A stretch of DNA of 64,000 bases, from the NCBI RefSeq assembly GCF_900177325.1, contig NZ_FXBL01000004.1:930001-994000 (forward strand), read 5' to 3'. Origin of the DNA: Mesorhizobium australicum (GTDB taxonomy: Bacteria > Pseudomonadota > Alphaproteobacteria > Rhizobiales > Rhizobiaceae). The translations under genes and the position numbers were made by a program. Below the pieces are notes generated by a model. The model was given only the letters and a program-made list of their open reading frames with translations, was not told where the DNA came from and searched no databases. Shown piece after piece: positions 41,790-50,583 of the stretch. Position 1 is the stretch's first letter, and each line of letters opens with the position of its first letter.

Positions 41790-43469
41790 ATGCTGACCCG
41801 CCTCGGCCCGCCGCTGGCGATCCTGCTCTTGACCGGGCCGATCCTGGCGGGGCTTCTCGGCACGCTGCTGCCGGCCTTCGGATACCTGCCGGCGCTGGGT
41901 GGGGAGGCGATGTCGCTGGAGCCGTTGCGGCAGCTGGCGGCGGAGCCGGCGATCGTGCGGTCGGCGCTGCTCAGCCTTGGCACGGGGCTGGCGGCGACGG
42001 CGCTCTCGGTGCTGGTGGTGGCGCTGTTCCTGGCCGGATGGACGGGGACCAAGACCTTCGCGCGCGTGCAGCACCTGATCTCGCCGCTGCTGTCGCTGCC
42101 GCACGCGGCGGCGGCGTTCGGGCTGGCGTTCCTGATCGCCCCGTCAGGCATGATCGCCAGGCTCCTCTCGCCCGGACTGACCGGCTGGGAACAGCCGCCC
42201 GATCTTCTGATCGTCAACGATCCTCTCGGGCTGTCGCTGGTGGCGGGGCTGGCGGTGAAGGAGATCCCGTTCCTGTTCCTCGTGGCGCTCGCGGCGCTCC
42301 AGCAGGCAAGCCCGGCGCCGCGGGCGGCGCTGGTGGCTTCGCTGGGCTATGGCAGGGTCGCGGGGTTCCTGTTCTCGACATGGCCGGCGGTCTACCGGCA
42401 GATCCGCCTCGCGGTGTTCGCGGTGCTCGCCTTCTCGACCTCGGTGGTCGACGTCTCGGCGATCCTCGGGCCGACCAGCCCGGCGACGCTCGGCGTGCGG
42501 ATCGTCGGCTGGATGAGCGATCCGGACCTGTCGATGCGCTTCAAGGCCTCGGCCGGCGCGGTGCTGCAGCTTGGCCTCACGGCGCTGGCGCTGCTGATCT
42601 GGATCGCGGTGGAGCGGGCTGCGGCCGCGGTCCGTGACCGGTTGTGCGAGCAAGGCTGTCGCGCCCGGCGCGACGGCGCGGTGCGCTATGCCGGGCTGGG
42701 GGCAATGTCGCTGTCGGGCTTCGTGGTAATGGCCGGGCTGGCGACGCTCGGCATCTGGTCGGTCGCCGGCCTTTGGCAGTTTCCCGATGCGCTGCCGGGC
42801 GAATGGACGCTCTCGACCTGGATGAAGGTGCTTCCGCGCGCGGGCGGGCCGCTGGCGACGACGCTGATCGTCGCGGCGATCGCGACGGCGGTCGCGGTCT
42901 GGGTGACGATCCTCTGCCTGATACGGGAGGACCGGACCGGCCGCGCGGCCGGCCGGGGGGCGCTGGCGATCGTCTACCTGCCGCTGATCGTGCCGCAGGC
43001 GGCGTTCCTGTTCGGGCTGCAATTGCTGTTCCTGCTGGCGGGGCTGAACGCCTCGCTGCCGTCGCTGGTGCTGGCGCATCTCGTCTTCGTCATGCCCTAT
43101 GTCTTCCTGTCGCTCTCCGACCCGTGGCGGGCCTATGACCGGCGCTTCGACGCGGTCGCAGCCGGGCTCGGCAAGAGCCGGCTGCGTACGCTGGTCTCGG
43201 TCAGGCTGCCGATCCTCGCGCGACCGACCCTCGTCGCGGCGGCGGTGGGTTTTGCGGTGTCGATCGGGCAGTATCTGCCGACGCTGCTGGTCGCCGGCGG
43301 GCGGCTGCCGACGATCACCACCGAGGCGGTGGCGCTTGCGTCGGGCGGCAACCGGCGTGTCATCGGCGTCTATGCCTTCCTGCAGATGCTGCTGCCGGTG
43401 ATCGGCTTCGCGATTGCCACGCTGGTTCCGGCGCTGCTATGGCGGCGCTTCCGCGCCTTGCGATACTGA
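41790..43469 (+). CDS. ynjC: YnjC-like ABC transporter permease (fused double permease)
   Basis: A 559-residue inner-membrane protein of about twelve helices containing two permease domains in one chain, as in E. coli YnjC. Each half has an EAA-type loop: near residue 180 (AALVASLGYGRVAGFLFSTWP) and near 460 (DAVAAGLGKSRLRTLVSVRLP). The ATG at 41790 lies 60 bases after the repeat and has no strong ribosome binding site. The YnjD ATPase gene follows within 10 bases. Confidence 0.9.
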   Translation: MLTRLGPPLAILLLTGPILAGLLGTLLPAFGYLPALGGEAMSLEPLRQLAAEPAIVRSALLSLGTGLAATALSVLVVALFLAGWTGTKTFARVQHLISPLLSLPHAAAAFGLAFLIAPSGMIARLLSPGLTGWEQPPDLLIVNDPLGLSLVAGLAVKEIPFLFLVALAALQQASPAPRAALVASLGYGRVAGFLFSTWPAVYRQIRLAVFAVLAFSTSVVDVSAILGPTSPATLGVRIVGWMSDPDLSMRFKASAGAVLQLGLTALALLIWIAVERAAAAVRDRLCEQGCRARRDGAVRYAGLGAMSLSGFVVMAGLATLGIWSVAGLWQFPDALPGEWTLSTWMKVLPRAGGPLATTLIVAAIATAVAVWVTILCLIREDRTGRAAGRGALAIVYLPLIVPQAAFLFGLQLLFLLAGLNASLPSLVLAHLVFVMPYVFLSLSDPWRAYDRRFDAVAAGLGKSRLRTLVSVRLPILARPTLVAAAVGFAVSIGQYLPTLLVAGGRLPTITTEAVALASGGNRRVIGVYAFLQMLLPVIGFAIATLVPALLWRRFRALRY

Positions 43470-43478
43470 CGGAACCCG

Positions 43479-44120
43479 ATGTCCGAGAAAGGCCTCATGC
43501 TGGATCGCGTGACGATCGCGCTCGGCGGGCGCGTGCTCGTTTCGATCACGCATGCCGTGGCGCCGGGCGAGGTGCTGACCGTCATGGGCCCGTCGGGTTC
43601 GGGCAAGTCGACGCTGCTGGCCTATGTCGGCGGCTTCCTCGATCCGGCCTTCGAGGCCTCGGGCAAGGTGAGCGTGGACGGCGTCGACATCACCCGCCTG
43701 CCGGCAGAGGAGCGCCACGCCGGCCTGCTGTTTCAGGATGCGCTTTTGTTTCCGCACATGACGGTGGCCGGCAATGTCGCCTTCGCGCTGCCGGCCGAGG
43801 TGAAAGGCAGGGCGCTACGCCGCGCCCGCGCCGAGGAAGCGTTGGCGGATGTCGGGCTGGAGGGGCTCGGCGAGCGCGATCCCGACACGCTGTCGGGCGG
43901 CCAGAAGGCGCGGGTGGCGCTGGCGCGCACGCTGCTTTCTTCGCCGCGCATGCTGCTTCTGGACGAGCCGTTCTCGCGCCTCGACGCGGAATTGCGGCAG
44001 CAGATGCGCGAGCTGGTGTTCGGCAAAGCGAAGGCGTCGGGCCTGCCGGTTATCCTCGTTACGCATGACGAGGCGGATGCGGCCGCGGCCGGCGGTCCGG
44101 TCGTGCGGATCGGGGCGTGA
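43479..44120 (+). CDS. ynjD: YnjD-like ABC transporter ATP-binding protein
   Basis: A short ATPase of 213 residues: Walker A GPSGSGKSTLL near residue 37, Q-loop LLFQDALLFPHMTVAGNVAFAL, signature DTLSGGQKARVALARTL and Walker B LLLDEPFSRLD, H-loop VTHDEADA. The small size without a C-terminal regulatory domain fits YnjD. Its stop overlaps or abuts the hrpB start. Confidence 0.92.
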   Translation: MSEKGLMLDRVTIALGGRVLVSITHAVAPGEVLTVMGPSGSGKSTLLAYVGGFLDPAFEASGKVSVDGVDITRLPAEERHAGLLFQDALLFPHMTVAGNVAFALPAEVKGRALRRARAEEALADVGLEGLGERDPDTLSGGQKARVALARTLLSSPRMLLLDEPFSRLDAELRQQMRELVFGKAKASGLPVILVTHDEADAAAAGGPVVRIGA

Positions 44121-44122
44121 CA

Positions 44123-46705
44123 ATGCGCGACCTGCCTACGCTCCCTGTCACCGAGGCGCTGCCCGGCCTGCTCGCGGCCTTGCGCGAGCGTTCGTCGGCC
44201 GTGCTGGTCGCGCCGCCGGGCGCCGGCAAGACGACGCTGGTGCCGCTGGCGCTGCTGGACGAGCCGTGGCGCGGCGACGGCACACTCCTGCTTTTGGAGC
44301 CGCGCCGCATCGCCGCCCGCGCCTCGGCGCGGCGCATGGCCGAGCTGCTCGGCGAGCAACCCGGCGGCACGGTCGGCTATGCGATGCGGATGGAGAGCAA
44401 GGTCGGGCCGCGCACACGAATCCTCGTCGTCACCGAGGGTGTGCTGGCGCGGATGATCCTGGACGATCCGGAGCTGACCGGCATTGCGGCGATCCTGTTC
44501 GACGAGTTCCACGAACGCTCGCTCGACGGCGATTTCGGCCTGGCGCTGGCGCTCGACGTGCAGGGCGCGCTGAGGGCGGATCTCAGGCTGCTGGTGATGT
44601 CGGCGACCATCGACGGCGCGCGGGTGGCGTCGCTGCTGGGCGATGCGCCGGTGATCGAGAGCGAGGGTCGCAGCTTTCCGGTCGACATCCGCCACGAGGA
44701 GCGCGGGCCGGACGAGCCGGTGGAGGACGCGATGGCGCGCGCGATCCGCGGCGCGCTGGCAAAGGAGGAGGGGTCTGTGCTTGCCTTCCTGCCCGGCCAG
44801 CGCGAGATCGAGCGCACGGCCGAACGGTTGGAAGGGCGCATCCCGGCCAATGCCGACATCGTGCCGCTGTTCGGCAATCTCGACGCACGCACGCAGGATG
44901 CCGCGATCCGCCCCGCACCGGCCGGGCGGCGCAAGATCGTGCTGGCGACCTCGATCGCGGAAACGTCGCTCACCATCGACGGCGTGCGGGTGGTGGTCGA
45001 CAGCGGCCTGTCGAGGCTGCCGAAATACGAGCCGGCGACGGGCCTGACGCGGCTGGAGACGGTGCGCGTCTCGCGCGCCTCCGCCGACCAGCGCGCCGGC
45101 CGCGCCGGGCGAACACAGCCTGGCGCTGCCATCCGCCTGTGGCGTGCCGAGCAGACGGCGGCGCTGCCGGCCTTCACACCTCCGGAAATCCTGGAGGCGG
45201 ACCTGTCCGGCCTTGTGCTGGACGCCGCCGCCTTCGGCGTGGCCGACGTTTCGACGCTCGCTTTCCTCGACCCGCCGCCGAAACCGGCGCTGGAGGAAGC
45301 GCGCGCCTTGTTGCGCGAGCTCGGCGCGATCGACGGCGAGGGGCGGCTGACCGATAGCGGCAAGGCGATGCGCGGCCTGGCGCTGCCGGTGCGTCTGGCG
45401 CACATGGTGGCGGAGGCGGCGAAGTCGGGCGAGGCGCAGGCGGCGGCCGAGCTTGCGGTGCTGCTGACGGAGCGCGGGCTGGGTGGGCCGAGCGCGGATC
45501 TGGAGCGGCGGCTGGAGGGATTCCGGCGGGATCGCTCGCCAAGGGCGGAGAATGCGAAGGCGTTGGCGAGACGATTGGCGAGGGCTGCGCGTGACGAGCT
45601 GCCCCCACCCCGTACCCCTCCCCGCAAGGGGGAGGGAGGCGCCAACGTCTCAGAATCCCCCTCCCCCTTGCGGGGAGGGTTACGGGGTGGGGGCAGCTCG
45701 TCGGCTCACCCGGTACGGGGTGGGGGTATTACCGCTCCAACCTCTCCCGGCTCACTCCTCCTCTTCGCCTGGCCCGACCGCGTCGCCAAGGCACGCGGGG
45801 CGTTGGGGCGGTTTGTGCTGGCGAACGGGCGGGGAGCAACGGTGGACGAGACCGATCCACTGGCGAAAGCGGCGTTCCTCGTCGTGGCCGATCTGCAGGG
45901 TAAGGCGCAGAATGCGCGGATCGTTACGGCGGCGACGGTGACCGAGGACGAAATCCGCTCGGCGCTCGGCGACCGTATCGCGCGGCGCATCGAGGTCTCC
46001 TTCGATCCGGAAAAGCGCGCCGTCAGGGTGCGCGAGGCGGTGACGCTGGGCGCGATCCAGCTGGGCGAGCGCCAGTTGCCGCCGCCGACCGGCGTCGACG
46101 CCGACCGCGCCGTGGTCGAGGCGGTGCGGCAGAACGGGCTCGCGATCCTGCCGTGGGAGAAATCCGCCGAGGTGCTGCGCCGGCGGCTCGCCTGGCTGCA
46201 CAAGGGTCTCGGCGCGCCGTGGCCGGACGTATCGGACGAGGCGCTGGTGGCGCGGCTGGACGACTGGCTGCTGCCCTATCTGCCGGGTGCCGCGTCGCTG
46301 TCGCGCATCGCGCCGTCGGTGCTGACGGAAGGGCTGATGTCGCTGGTGCCCTACGACCTGCAGCGCAAGGTGGCCGAGCTTGCGCCGACCCATTTCACCG
46401 TGCCGACCGGCAACAGCCTGCCGATCCGCTACGAAGAGGAATGGCCCGTGCTGGCGGTGCGCGTGCAGGAGCTGTTCGGGTTGGACACGCATCCCTCCAT
46501 CGCCGGCGGCACGGTGCCGCTGACGCTGGAGCTGCTGTCGCCGGCGCACCGGCCGATCCAGACCACGCGCGACCTGCCGGGCTTCTGGCGTGGCTCGTGG
46601 GCGGACGTGCGCTCCGACATGCGCGGCCGCTATCCCAAGCATGTGTGGCCGGAAGACCCGCGCCAGGCGGCGCCCACCGCGCGGGCCAAGCCGCGGGGGA
46701 CGTGA
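44123..46705 (+). CDS. hrpB: ATP-dependent helicase HrpB with an internal repeat-derived insertion
   Basis: DEAH/RHA-type RNA helicase of about 860 residues. Motif I APPGAGKTTLVPLAL near residue 32, motif II DEFHERSLDGDFG, motif III VMSATIDGARVA, motif VI SRASADQRAGRAGR, then the C-terminal HrpB domains. Residues about 491-535 (from DELPPPRTPPRKGEGG to the Ser/Gly-rich stretch before GITAPTSPG) are encoded by a full palindromic element (45593-45702 plus a partial extra piece). The frame stays open through it and the protein resumes normal similarity at LLLFAWPDRVAKARG. A GTG at 44117 is an alternative start. Confidence 0.93.
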   Translation: MRDLPTLPVTEALPGLLAALRERSSAVLVAPPGAGKTTLVPLALLDEPWRGDGTLLLLEPRRIAARASARRMAELLGEQPGGTVGYAMRMESKVGPRTRILVVTEGVLARMILDDPELTGIAAILFDEFHERSLDGDFGLALALDVQGALRADLRLLVMSATIDGARVASLLGDAPVIESEGRSFPVDIRHEERGPDEPVEDAMARAIRGALAKEEGSVLAFLPGQREIERTAERLEGRIPANADIVPLFGNLDARTQDAAIRPAPAGRRKIVLATSIAETSLTIDGVRVVVDSGLSRLPKYEPATGLTRLETVRVSRASADQRAGRAGRTQPGAAIRLWRAEQTAALPAFTPPEILEADLSGLVLDAAAFGVADVSTLAFLDPPPKPALEEARALLRELGAIDGEGRLTDSGKAMRGLALPVRLAHMVAEAAKSGEAQAAAELAVLLTERGLGGPSADLERRLEGFRRDRSPRAENAKALARRLARAARDELPPPRTPPRKGEGGANVSESPSPLRGGLRGGGSSSAHPVRGGGITAPTSPGSLLLFAWPDRVAKARGALGRFVLANGRGATVDETDPLAKAAFLVVADLQGKAQNARIVTAATVTEDEIRSALGDRIARRIEVSFDPEKRAVRVREAVTLGAIQLGERQLPPPTGVDADRAVVEAVRQNGLAILPWEKSAEVLRRRLAWLHKGLGAPWPDVSDEALVARLDDWLLPYLPGAASLSRIAPSVLTEGLMSLVPYDLQRKVAELAPTHFTVPTGNSLPIRYEEEWPVLAVRVQELFGLDTHPSIAGGTVPLTLELLSPAHRPIQTTRDLPGFWRGSWADVRSDMRGRYPKHVWPEDPRQAAPTARAKPRGT
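45593..45728. repeat. paired palindromic element, family C, inside hrpB
   Basis: GACGAGCTGCCCCCACCCCG (45593 on) and its inverse ending at 45702 form a perfect 22-base terminal inverted repeat; between them CCCTCCCCGCAAGGGGGAGG and its near inverse form two inner hairpins. A partial further copy of the right end (GGTACGGGGTGGGGG) follows at 45711-45726. Confidence 0.9.
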
Positions 46706-46774
46706 GCGGCGAGGTTCTGGCCTTGCCTGCTTGGCGCCGACGATGAAGGGAGGCGCAATCTCTTTGACGAGGAC

Positions 46775-48157
46775 ATGCCGAGGCTTGGCCTTGCGGCGAA
46801 GCCGGCGCATAAGAGCGCGATGCTGCTCGACCTGCGCGCCCCGGACCCGCAACTCTCACGCCGCCTGCGCCTCAACACGCTGATCCGGCTGCGCTGGCTG
46901 GCGGTCGCGGGCCAGAGCGCGGCTGTGATGGTCGTCGCCTACTGGATGGGATTCCCGCTTCCGGTCGGGTTCTGCTTCGCGCTCATCGCCTGCTCGGCCT
47001 GGCTGAACCTGCTGCTCGCCTTCCGCTATCCCTCGACGCACCGGCTGGAGCCATACGCGGCGATGGGCATCCTGCTGTTCGACACGCTGCAACTGTCCGG
47101 CCTGCTCTACATGACCGGCGGCATGACGAACCCCTTCGCCGTGCTGATCGCCGTCCCGGTCGTCGTCTCGGCGACGTCGCTGCCGCTCCAGCTCACCACG
47201 GGCCTGGGCGTCATCGCCATCCTGGCGACGACGGTGCTGGCCTTCTTCCACCTGCCGCTGCCCTGGTATCCGAACGCGGAGTTCCCGATCCCGTTCATCT
47301 ATGTCGCGGGCCTGTGGATCGCGGTAGTGTCGACGATCGTCTTCACCGCTGTCTATGCCTGGCGCGTGGCGGAGGAGGCGCGCCAGCTCGCCAATGCGCT
47401 GACGGCGACCGAGCTGGTGCTGCAGCGCGAGCAGCATCTCTCCGCGCTCGACGGGCTGGCAGCGGCCGCCGCGCACGAGCTCGGCACCCCGCTCGCCACC
47501 ATCGCGCTCGTCGCCCGCGAGATGGAACGCGCGCTGGGCAGCGACCCGAAATATGCCGAGGACGTGACGCTGCTCAGGACCCAGAGCGAGCGCTGCCGCG
47601 AGATCCTGAAGCGGCTGACCAGCCTGTCCTCCACGTCCGAGGAGCACATGGCGCGGCTGCCGCTGTCCTCGCTGATCGAGGAGGTGATCGCGCCGCACCG
47701 CGACTTCGGCATCCGCATCCAGCTCGAGGCGGGCGAGAAGACCGGGCCGGAGCCGGTCGGCCGGCGCAATCCGGGCGTCATCTACGGCCTCGGCAACCTG
47801 GTGGAAAACGCCGTCGACTTCGCACGAGAGACGGTGACGATCCGCTGGGGTTGGAACCAGTCCAATATCAGCCTGGTGATCATCGACGACGGCCCCGGCT
47901 TCCAGGCGGAGGTGCTCGACCGGATCGGCGAGCCCTACATGACCACGCGGCCCGGTGGCGGGGCGGCGGACGGCCAGTCGGGCGGCGGCCTGGGGCTCGG
48001 CCTGTTCATTGCCAACACGCTGCTGGAGCGCTCAGGTGCCGCAGTCTCGTTCCGCAATGCGAGCGAGAGCGGCAAGGGCGCGCTGGTCGAGGTCGTATGG
48101 CCGCGCGAGGTGTTCCTGCGCGACGCGCCGGAAGAACCTGCGAAGATCGCTTCTTGA
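46775..48157 (+). CDS. regB: redox-sensing histidine kinase RegB/ActS
   Basis: Global redox sensor kinase, inner membrane, 460 residues. About six N-terminal helices include the quinone-linked loop TGGMTNPF near residue 113; the H-box AAAAHELGTPLATI puts the phosphorylated His at 234; the redox Cys of the family is present as Cys274 in SERCREILKRLTSL; the ATPase domain has NLVENAVDFA and GGLGLGLFIANTLLE. An in-frame Met at residue 16 is an alternative start. Next to regA and mmcB, a conserved alphaproteobacterial arrangement. Confidence 0.95.
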   Translation: MPRLGLAAKPAHKSAMLLDLRAPDPQLSRRLRLNTLIRLRWLAVAGQSAAVMVVAYWMGFPLPVGFCFALIACSAWLNLLLAFRYPSTHRLEPYAAMGILLFDTLQLSGLLYMTGGMTNPFAVLIAVPVVVSATSLPLQLTTGLGVIAILATTVLAFFHLPLPWYPNAEFPIPFIYVAGLWIAVVSTIVFTAVYAWRVAEEARQLANALTATELVLQREQHLSALDGLAAAAAHELGTPLATIALVAREMERALGSDPKYAEDVTLLRTQSERCREILKRLTSLSSTSEEHMARLPLSSLIEEVIAPHRDFGIRIQLEAGEKTGPEPVGRRNPGVIYGLGNLVENAVDFARETVTIRWGWNQSNISLVIIDDGPGFQAEVLDRIGEPYMTTRPGGGAADGQSGGGLGLGLFIANTLLERSGAAVSFRNASESGKGALVEVVWPREVFLRDAPEEPAKIAS

Positions 48158-48188
48158 AGCCGGCGCAATGCTTGGATTATGAGCCGCG

Positions 48189-48207
48189 TGTCGCCTATAG
48201 TGCGACA
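48189..48207. promoter_or_regulatory. inverted repeat upstream of regA
   Basis: TGTCGC and GCGACA separated by seven bases (48195-48201). The half-sites GCGAC match the RegA/PrrA recognition element, though their orientation is outward rather than the commonly reported inward order. Could be an autoregulatory site; it is 30 bases before the regA start. Confidence 0.4.
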
Positions 48208-48237
48208 AGAAGAAGCAGGGAAAAGGGACAGGGCGCC

Positions 48238-48801
48238 ATGACGGCAGACACGATACAACCGGCGGTGGCTCCGGGCGAGGATGCAAGCCTCCTCATCGTC
48301 GACGACGACAAGCCGTTCCTCACCCGGCTTGCGCGAGCGATGGAAGGCCGCGGCTTCGCGGTCGAAACCGCCGAGAGCGTCGAGGAAGCCGTCGCCAAGG
48401 CCAAAGCGCGTCCGCCGGCCTATGCGGTGGTGGACATGCGGCTCGGCGACGGCAACGGCCTCGACGTCGTCGCCGCCATCCGCGAGAAGCGGGCCGATTC
48501 CCGCACCGTGATCCTCACCGGCTACGGCAACATCGCCACCGCCGTCACCGCCGTGAAGCTGGGCGCCATCGACTACCTGTCGAAGCCGGCCGACGCCGAC
48601 GACGTGGTCGCCGCGCTGACCCGCACCGGCTCCGAACCGATCGCGCCGCCCGAGAATCCTATGTCGGCCGACCGCGTGCGCTGGGAACACATCCAGCGCG
48701 TCTACGAGATGTGCGACCGCAATGTGTCGGAGACGGCACGGCGGCTCAACATGCATCGGCGCACGCTGCAGCGGATACTGGCGAAGCGCGCGCCGCGGTA
48801 G
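48238..48801 (+). CDS. regA: redox response regulator RegA/ActR
   Basis: 187-residue response regulator partner of RegB. Receiver domain with DDDKPFL near the N terminus, phosphorylated Asp66 in AVVDMRLGDGNGLDVV, T in VILTGYGN and Lys in YLSKPADADD; a short Pro linker (APPEN) and a Fis-type helix-turn-helix NVSETARRLNMHRRTLQRILAKRAPR. The DNA-binding end is essentially the family consensus. ATG follows AGGGACAGG; an inverted repeat precedes it. Confidence 0.96.
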   Translation: MTADTIQPAVAPGEDASLLIVDDDKPFLTRLARAMEGRGFAVETAESVEEAVAKAKARPPAYAVVDMRLGDGNGLDVVAAIREKRADSRTVILTGYGNIATAVTAVKLGAIDYLSKPADADDVVAALTRTGSEPIAPPENPMSADRVRWEHIQRVYEMCDRNVSETARRLNMHRRTLQRILAKRAPR

Positions 48802-48861
48802 GGGGCGGGTTCCGTCCGATGGCCGCAAGCGGGTAAGGCCGGTCTGAACGGCGGATGCGAT

Positions 48862-49028
48862 CTACTTGACCGGGTCCGTCCTGGTCGGATCGCGGGACGA
48901 GGCGGCTTCGACCGTGGCGATGACCTTTCCGGCCTTCCTCTCGCGTTTCCAGAAGTCGCGTTTCGTCCAGCGCAGGTGCTCCACCATTCGCGGGCGGTTG
49001 TGAGCTGGCCTTTCCTCACGTTCGCCAT
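48862..49028 (-). pseudogene. frameshifted small basic protein gene
   Basis: Starting at 49028 the frame reads MANVRKGQLTTAREWW and then loses similarity; the next frame over continues HLRWTKRDFWKRERKAGKVI and runs to a stop at 48862-48864. Inserting one base near 48979-48981 would give a continuous 55-residue protein. The KGxLT...EWxKHLR...FWKxER pattern resembles a small basic protein family common in Hyphomicrobiales, as I recall it. It lies five bases after the mmcB stop. Either a true frameshift or a sequencing error. Confidence 0.5.
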
Positions 49029-49033
49029 GGCTC

Positions 49034-49537
49034 TCACTCGCTCTCGCCGTCCACAGGCTGGATCGCGATGCCGGCCATCTCGGCGGCCATCAGGCGCGCA
49101 GCGCCCGTGCGGGCCATGCGCAACGTCAGCGCTTTTCGCGTCGGGGCGGAGAGCCTGTGTTCCGGCGCGTCGCGCAGAATCTCGGCGCCGTAGCCGTCGG
49201 AGAGGATGAAGCCGCATTCGTCGGGGAAGATCCCGGCCGGCACGTCCGGATGCGTGGCAAAGAAGAAGCGGTCGCAGAACAGGCGGTATTCCGGCCATTT
49301 GCGGTCGACGCGGAAATCCTCGATCGAGGATTTCACCTCGATGATCCAGACGTCGCCGTTCTTCATCAGCGCCACGAGGTCGGCGCGGCGGCCTGTCACC
49401 AGGCACAGCTCCGGCAGGATCGTCGCGCCCATCTCCAGGAACAGCCGCTGCACCCCGCGCCTGACCAGCATGGCGCGCTCGGACTGACGGCCGTCCACCA
49501 GCGGGTTGGGAGGCTTGATCGGGGAGACGATGGGCAT
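49034..49537 (-). CDS. mmcB: MmcB family DNA repair protein
   Basis: A 167-residue protein of the PD-(D/E)XK nuclease-like MmcB family, part of the alphaproteobacterial DNA damage response. Nuclease core ADLVALMKNGDVWIIEVKSSIEDFRVDRKWPEY near residue 52 with the Asp and the Glu-x-Lys pair, then CDRFFFATHPDVPAGIFPDECG. Adjacent and convergent to regA, as in related genomes. Confidence 0.9.
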   Translation of the reverse strand: MPIVSPIKPPNPLVDGRQSERAMLVRRGVQRLFLEMGATILPELCLVTGRRADLVALMKNGDVWIIEVKSSIEDFRVDRKWPEYRLFCDRFFFATHPDVPAGIFPDECGFILSDGYGAEILRDAPEHRLSAPTRKALTLRMARTGAARLMAAEMAGIAIQPVDGESE

Positions 49538-49649
49538 CGGGGGAGGTTAGGGGATTCGGCGCGGGAGGACAATATTCCCAAGTGCCGGGCGAAATTCAAT
49601 CATACGCCGAGTTGATGACTCGGAGCATTTTTTCGTGTACGGAAATGAA

Positions 49650-49895
49650 ATGGAGATACTCTGGGACGAGCTGAAGCGGATCGCCAATCTCGACAAGCAC
49701 GGCCTGGATTTCGCCGCGCTGACCGAAATGTTCTTCGAGACGTCAACGGTTATTCCCGCCAAGCACGAGAGATGGATGGCGGTGGGGTATCTCGAAGGCC
49801 GCAAGATCTCCGTGGTCTTCCGACCGCTCGGACGCGAGGCGCTGTCGGTGATGTCGATGCGACCCGCCGGTGCCAAGGAAAGGAACCTGATATGA
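49650..49895 (+). CDS. brnT: BrnT-type ribonuclease toxin
   Basis: An 81-residue toxin: MEILWDELKRIANLDKHGLDFAALTEMFFE then ERWMAVGYLEGRKISVVFRPLGREALSVMSMRPAGAKE, the BrnT pattern with conserved His, Arg and the C-terminal RxxSxR region. Known members cleave RNA and form a complex with BrnA. Its stop overlaps the brnA start (ATGA). A GTG 15 bases upstream is an alternative start. Lower GC than neighbours suggests a mobile origin. Confidence 0.9.
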   Translation: MEILWDELKRIANLDKHGLDFAALTEMFFETSTVIPAKHERWMAVGYLEGRKISVVFRPLGREALSVMSMRPAGAKERNLI

Positions 49896-50194
49896 CGAAG
49901 AAGATCAAACTCCTGAAGGAATTCCAGCCCGGTCGCGGCTACAGCAAGGAAGATTGGGACGCAGTCGACAGCCCGGAACTGACGGAAGAGGAGCTGCGGC
50001 AGGCAAAACCGTTCCGGGAAGCTATGCCTGAGCTGTACGAAACATTGCAGCGGTCTCGCGGCCGGCCGCGTATCGAGAGCCCGAAGGAGGCCGTCACCCT
50101 TCGCTTGGATTCCGAGACTATCCAGAAATTCAAGTCCAAGGGCGCCGACTGGCGTGCGAGAATGGCGGAGGCGCTCGACAAAGCCGCAAGCTGA
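49892..50194 (+). CDS. brnA: BrnA-type antitoxin
   Basis: A 100-residue DNA-binding antitoxin. The N-terminal half is acidic (AVDSPELTEEELRQAKPF) and the C-terminal half is a ribbon-helix-helix type region, RPRIESPKEAVTLRLDSETIQKFKSKGADWRARMAEALDKA, typical of BrnA. It follows brnT with a four-base overlap and probably represses the pair. Confidence 0.9.
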   Translation: MTKKIKLLKEFQPGRGYSKEDWDAVDSPELTEEELRQAKPFREAMPELYETLQRSRGRPRIESPKEAVTLRLDSETIQKFKSKGADWRARMAEALDKAAS

Positions 50195-50200
50195 TCACGT

Positions 50201-50413
50201 TCACCAGTGCGGCGGCTTGGTCACCGGGATCTCCGGCGCGGTGGCCTCTTCCAGCCCGGTCAGGCGCAGCGACATGGCGTCGAGGCGGCGGGTCAGGTCG
50301 TCGATGGTCTTCCAGGCCTTGCCGATCTCGGCCGACAGTTCGTGGATCGTCCGCTCCTGTTCGGCGGCAAGCACTTCGAGCGAGGTGAGGCGCTCGTCTG
50401 TTTCAACCGTCAT
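50201..50413 (-). CDS. slyX: SlyX family protein
   Basis: A 70-residue coiled-coil protein: TDERLTSLEVLAAEQERTIHELSAEIGKAWKTIDDLTRRLDAMSLRL, with heptads throughout and the acidic/Pro-rich tail ending PPHW that is typical of SlyX. The start at 50413 excludes an upstream extension with no similarity. Function unknown. Confidence 0.85.
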   Translation of the reverse strand: MTVETDERLTSLEVLAAEQERTIHELSAEIGKAWKTIDDLTRRLDAMSLRLTGLEEATAPEIPVTKPPHW

Positions 50414-50583
50414 GGCGTGATGCTCCAGCGCTGTTTCGAAATTGACAATGACAGCCCCTTTTGTCGAGACTGCGCCGAGGCATCGGCCCCCGGCGGGTTC
50501 TTGGCATCGAAACCCGCCGCATGCTAGGAATTTGACCAAACGATAAAGAGCCGGAGGGACCCGGCCTCGGAACGGGACGGCGT

